Of a stretch of DNA of 35,594 nucleotides, positions 33,799 through 35,594 are shown piece by piece. The position numbers and the translations under genes are program-made. This DNA is from Synechococcus sp. AG-673-B04 (GTDB lineage Bacteria > Cyanobacteriota > Cyanobacteriia > PCC-6307 > Cyanobiaceae), in assembly GCA_003211235.1 (NCBI GenBank), contig QCTG01000007.1:1-35594 (forward strand). The letters run 5' to 3'. A model generated the notes under the pieces. The model was not told where the DNA came from and searched no databases. It was given only the letters and a program-made list of their open reading frames with translations. Numbering within the stretch: position 1 is the first letter of the stretch; each line of letters starts with the position of its first letter.

Positions 33799-34940
33799 TC
33801 CACACCCCTCTTGAGATTCACCCCCTGCTCCGCGTAATGCTTGTGGCAGACCATCTCAGAGTGGATGCTGGCCAGATCGAAATAGGCGGGTTGATTTTTG
33901 CAGCGGCCCGTGATGATCACCTCGGTTTCGGCCGGTTTGCGCAGGAGGGTCTGCACGATCGGTTCCTCCGGCAGGAGTTCCAGATCCACCGTCGGGTTCA
34001 GCTCATCGAGGATCACTGTTTTGTAGAGGCCACTGGAGATGGCAGCTCGGGCGATTTCCCAGGCTCTTTCAGCTTCCACGTAGTCGATGGGTTCCTGCTG
34101 GCCACGCCAGACGATTGCATCTCGACCTGAGCGGAGATGATCGACCAGATGGGGGTAACTCTCGCGCAGAGCGGCAATGGCGGCATCTTCGGTGTAGCCG
34201 GTACCACCCTTGAGCCACTGAAGGATCAGTACGCGATGGCTCTTGTCCTGGCTGATTCCCCTTCCGATCGCCTGCAGCCCCTTGCCAAGTGCACTGGTCG
34301 ACTTTCCCTTGCCTTCACCTGTATAGATCTCGATTCCGTTACTCATGTTGAGGGGGACCAGGCCATCGTCATTAAGCCCCGGGCGACGATGAGCCCGCAT
34401 CTCGGAGTGAAGATCTGCCACGCGCACGAGGGACGCTGGAGCGGCGCGTCCGGTCACGATGATTTCCATCCCCTCCGGACGGTTGTTCAGAGTTTTGACC
34501 ACGTCCTCCGCATCCAGCAGTCCGAGGTCCAGCACCGGATTCAGCTCATCAAGCACCACAACTGAGTAGAGAGCACTGGCAATCGCCCCTTTGGCGATTA
34601 CCCAGCCGCGTTGAGCCTCGTCCCGGTCGAAGCGGGTGGCTTCCTCCGCTGTGAAGTGATCGGCTCGTCCGGTGCGCAGGTGATCGATCAGATGCGGAAA
34701 ACCCTGCTGCAGCGCCTCGATGGCGGCGTCTTCGTCATAGGCCCGGCCCGGCCCTTTCAGAAATCGAAGCAACAGAACCCGGGTTCGGCGCTGCTCGCAG
34801 ATGCCCAGGCCGATCGTACGGAGAACGACGCCCAGGGCTGCCTGGCTTTTGCCTTTGCCTTCCCCGTCATAGATGTGCAGTTGTCCGAGGCTTCGTTCAC
34901 GGCTGTCTGCCGCGGTGACGATGCCAATATTTCGCGGCAT
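33792..34940 (-). CDS. Tandem CobO/BtuR-type corrinoid adenosyltransferase
   Basis: The protein has 382 aa, about twice the length of CobO/BtuR. Two homologous domains follow each other. Domain 1 has GEGKGKS at 26-32, FPHLIDHLRTGRAD, VVVLDELNPVLDL and IIVTGR. Domain 2 has GEGKGKS at 208-214, YPHLVDHLRSGRDA, VILDELNPTVDLEL and VIITGR. Both P-loops and both DELN blocks are intact, so both halves may bind ATP. The family transfers adenosyl from ATP to Co(I) corrinoids in B12 synthesis. The natural enzyme is a homodimer, so the fusion could be a single-chain dimer, or one half may have a new role. It is divergent from larE (52 nt). Confidence 0.87.
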   Translation of the reverse strand: MPRNIGIVTAADSRERSLGQLHIYDGEGKGKSQAALGVVLRTIGLGICEQRRTRVLLLRFLKGPGRAYDEDAAIEALQQGFPHLIDHLRTGRADHFTAEEATRFDRDEAQRGWVIAKGAIASALYSVVVLDELNPVLDLGLLDAEDVVKTLNNRPEGMEIIVTGRAAPASLVRVADLHSEMRAHRRPGLNDDGLVPLNMSNGIEIYTGEGKGKSTSALGKGLQAIGRGISQDKSHRVLILQWLKGGTGYTEDAAIAALRESYPHLVDHLRSGRDAIVWRGQQEPIDYVEAERAWEIARAAISSGLYKTVILDELNPTVDLELLPEEPIVQTLLRKPAETEVIITGRCKNQPAYFDLASIHSEMVCHKHYAEQGVNLKRGVDY

Positions 34941-34992
34941 GGGCCGGGCTTTTACCGTTGGAGCCTACTGAGACCGATCGGATTGTTCCCCC

Positions 34993-35594
34993 ATGTTCCG
35001 GCCGCAGGAAACCATTTCCTCTCGTGAGGCTGAATTTCTTCAGGGCCTGCGGGAGTGGATCCGCCAACACCCCACTGTTTGTGTGGCCTATTCCGGCGGG
35101 GTCGACAGCACCCTGGTAGCGGCCGTCGCCCATGAGCAGCTGGGAGATGCAGCACTAGCTGTCACTGGTGTTTCACCAGCCCTTGCCCCGCATCTGCTTG
35201 AGGAAGCCCGTGCCCAGGCCCGCTGGATCGGCGTTAGACATCGCGAATGTGCCACGACCGAACTGCTGGATCCCGATTACAGCAGCAACCCCACGGATCG
35301 CTGCTTTGCCTGCAAGCGAGAATTGCATCTGCATCTGCGGCCCATCGCAGCAGCGGCTGGTGATGCGGTGGTGATCGATGGGGTCAATCGTGACGACTTG
35401 GGCGATCACCGCCCTGGAATCGATGCGGCTCGGCAAGCCGGCGTCCGATCTCCACTCGCTGAGCTCGGAATTGATAAAACCGTAATCCGCCGCCTGTCGC
35501 AGGCTCTGGGTTTCCCCTGGTGGGACAAGCCAGCACAACCTTGTCTGGCCTCTCGCTTCCCCTATGGAGAAAACATCAGCGCCGAGCGACTGAA
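34993..35594 (+). CDS. larE: LarE-type ATP-dependent sulfur transferase, partial (C-terminus beyond right edge)
   Basis: Two hundred codons are visible from the ATG at 34993 to the window edge. The PP-loop pyrophosphatase motif SGGVDST is at residues 34-40. TDRCFACKRELH (103-112), VIDGVNRDDLGDHRPG and KPAQPCLASRFPYG follow the LarE/ExsB-like pattern. Cys184 in PCLASR matches the position of the sacrificial cysteine of LarE, which donates its sulfur when building the nickel-pincer nucleotide of lactate racemase. LarA, LarB and LarC are not seen in this window. The start is the first ATG after the divergent gene. Confidence 0.88.
   Translation, partial: MFRPQETISSREAEFLQGLREWIRQHPTVCVAYSGGVDSTLVAAVAHEQLGDAALAVTGVSPALAPHLLEEARAQARWIGVRHRECATTELLDPDYSSNPTDRCFACKRELHLHLRPIAAAAGDAVVIDGVNRDDLGDHRPGIDAARQAGVRSPLAELGIDKTVIRRLSQALGFPWWDKPAQPCLASRFPYGENISAERL

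Noticed and set aside
1-35594. Mobile elements, CRISPR arrays, prophage or genomic island
   Set aside because: No transposase, integrase, direct repeat array, attachment-site duplication or compositional break could be seen; all genes are core-type. The HNH gene lacks intron or intein context.

Overview
The window looks like the chromosome of a high-GC marine picocyanobacterium, most likely a Synechococcus-type genome. Support comes from a photosynthetic-lineage gene set (ndhN, an LdpA clock protein, a Ycf45-type ATPase, a CAAD/CurT thylakoid protein, a CrtD-like carotenoid desaturase, DUF1815 and DUF2839 proteins), the cyanobacterial order of the ribosomal-protein cluster, very short intergenic gaps and a cyanobacterial-type LexA box before recA. 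No phage, transposon, CRISPR array or obvious island is visible.

Layout. (1) 1-4047: a partial family-2 glycosyltransferase and an NlpC/P60 hydrolase (minus), a class A beta-lactamase-fold protein (plus) whose start overlaps the hydrolase start, tRNA-Ser(GCU), alanine racemase alr (minus) and an HNH nuclease (plus). Most of these act on the envelope or peptidoglycan. (2) 4051-20501: one long minus-strand expression cluster, in transcription order rplC-rplD-rplW-rplB-rpsS-rplV-rpsC-rplP-rpmC-rpsQ-rplN-rplX-rplE-rpsH-rplF-rplR-rpsE-rplO-secY-adk-rpmJ-rpsM-rpsK-rpoA-rplQ-truA-rplM-rpsI-rpmE-prfA. It joins the S10, spc, alpha and L13/S9 groups. rpsJ, rpsN and rpmD are absent from their Escherichia coli positions. 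(3) 20502-20893: the only gene-free stretch above 300 bases. It holds four perfect stem-loops between the divergent S10 cluster and ndhN. (4) 20894-26135, plus strand: ndhN, ldpA, the Ycf45/R3H ATPase, tRNA-Gln(UUG), a HAD hydrolase and recA. (5) 26137-31742: DUF1815, DUF2839 and a degenerate DinG-like protein (minus), tyrA (plus), crtD-like (minus) and fructosamine kinase (plus). (6) 31773-35594: CAAD protein (minus), a JAMM peptidase overlapping a MoeB-rhodanese (MoeZ-like) E1 (plus), a tandem-duplicated CobO-like protein (minus) and a partial LarE sulfur transferase (plus).

Points that deserve a second look: palindromes that contain the stop codons of both convergent genes (recA/DUF1815 and moeZ-like/cobO-like, both with the identical TGA-T-TCA core); a UUCG-capped hairpin between rplO and secY; hairpins in the S10 leader region; the JAMM-E1-rhodanese pair next to LarE, which looks like a small sulfur-transfer neighbourhood with no carrier protein in view; the double CobO protein; and a helicase relative that appears to have lost its ATP-binding loop. 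All functional statements rest on family recognition by eye. No database search was run.
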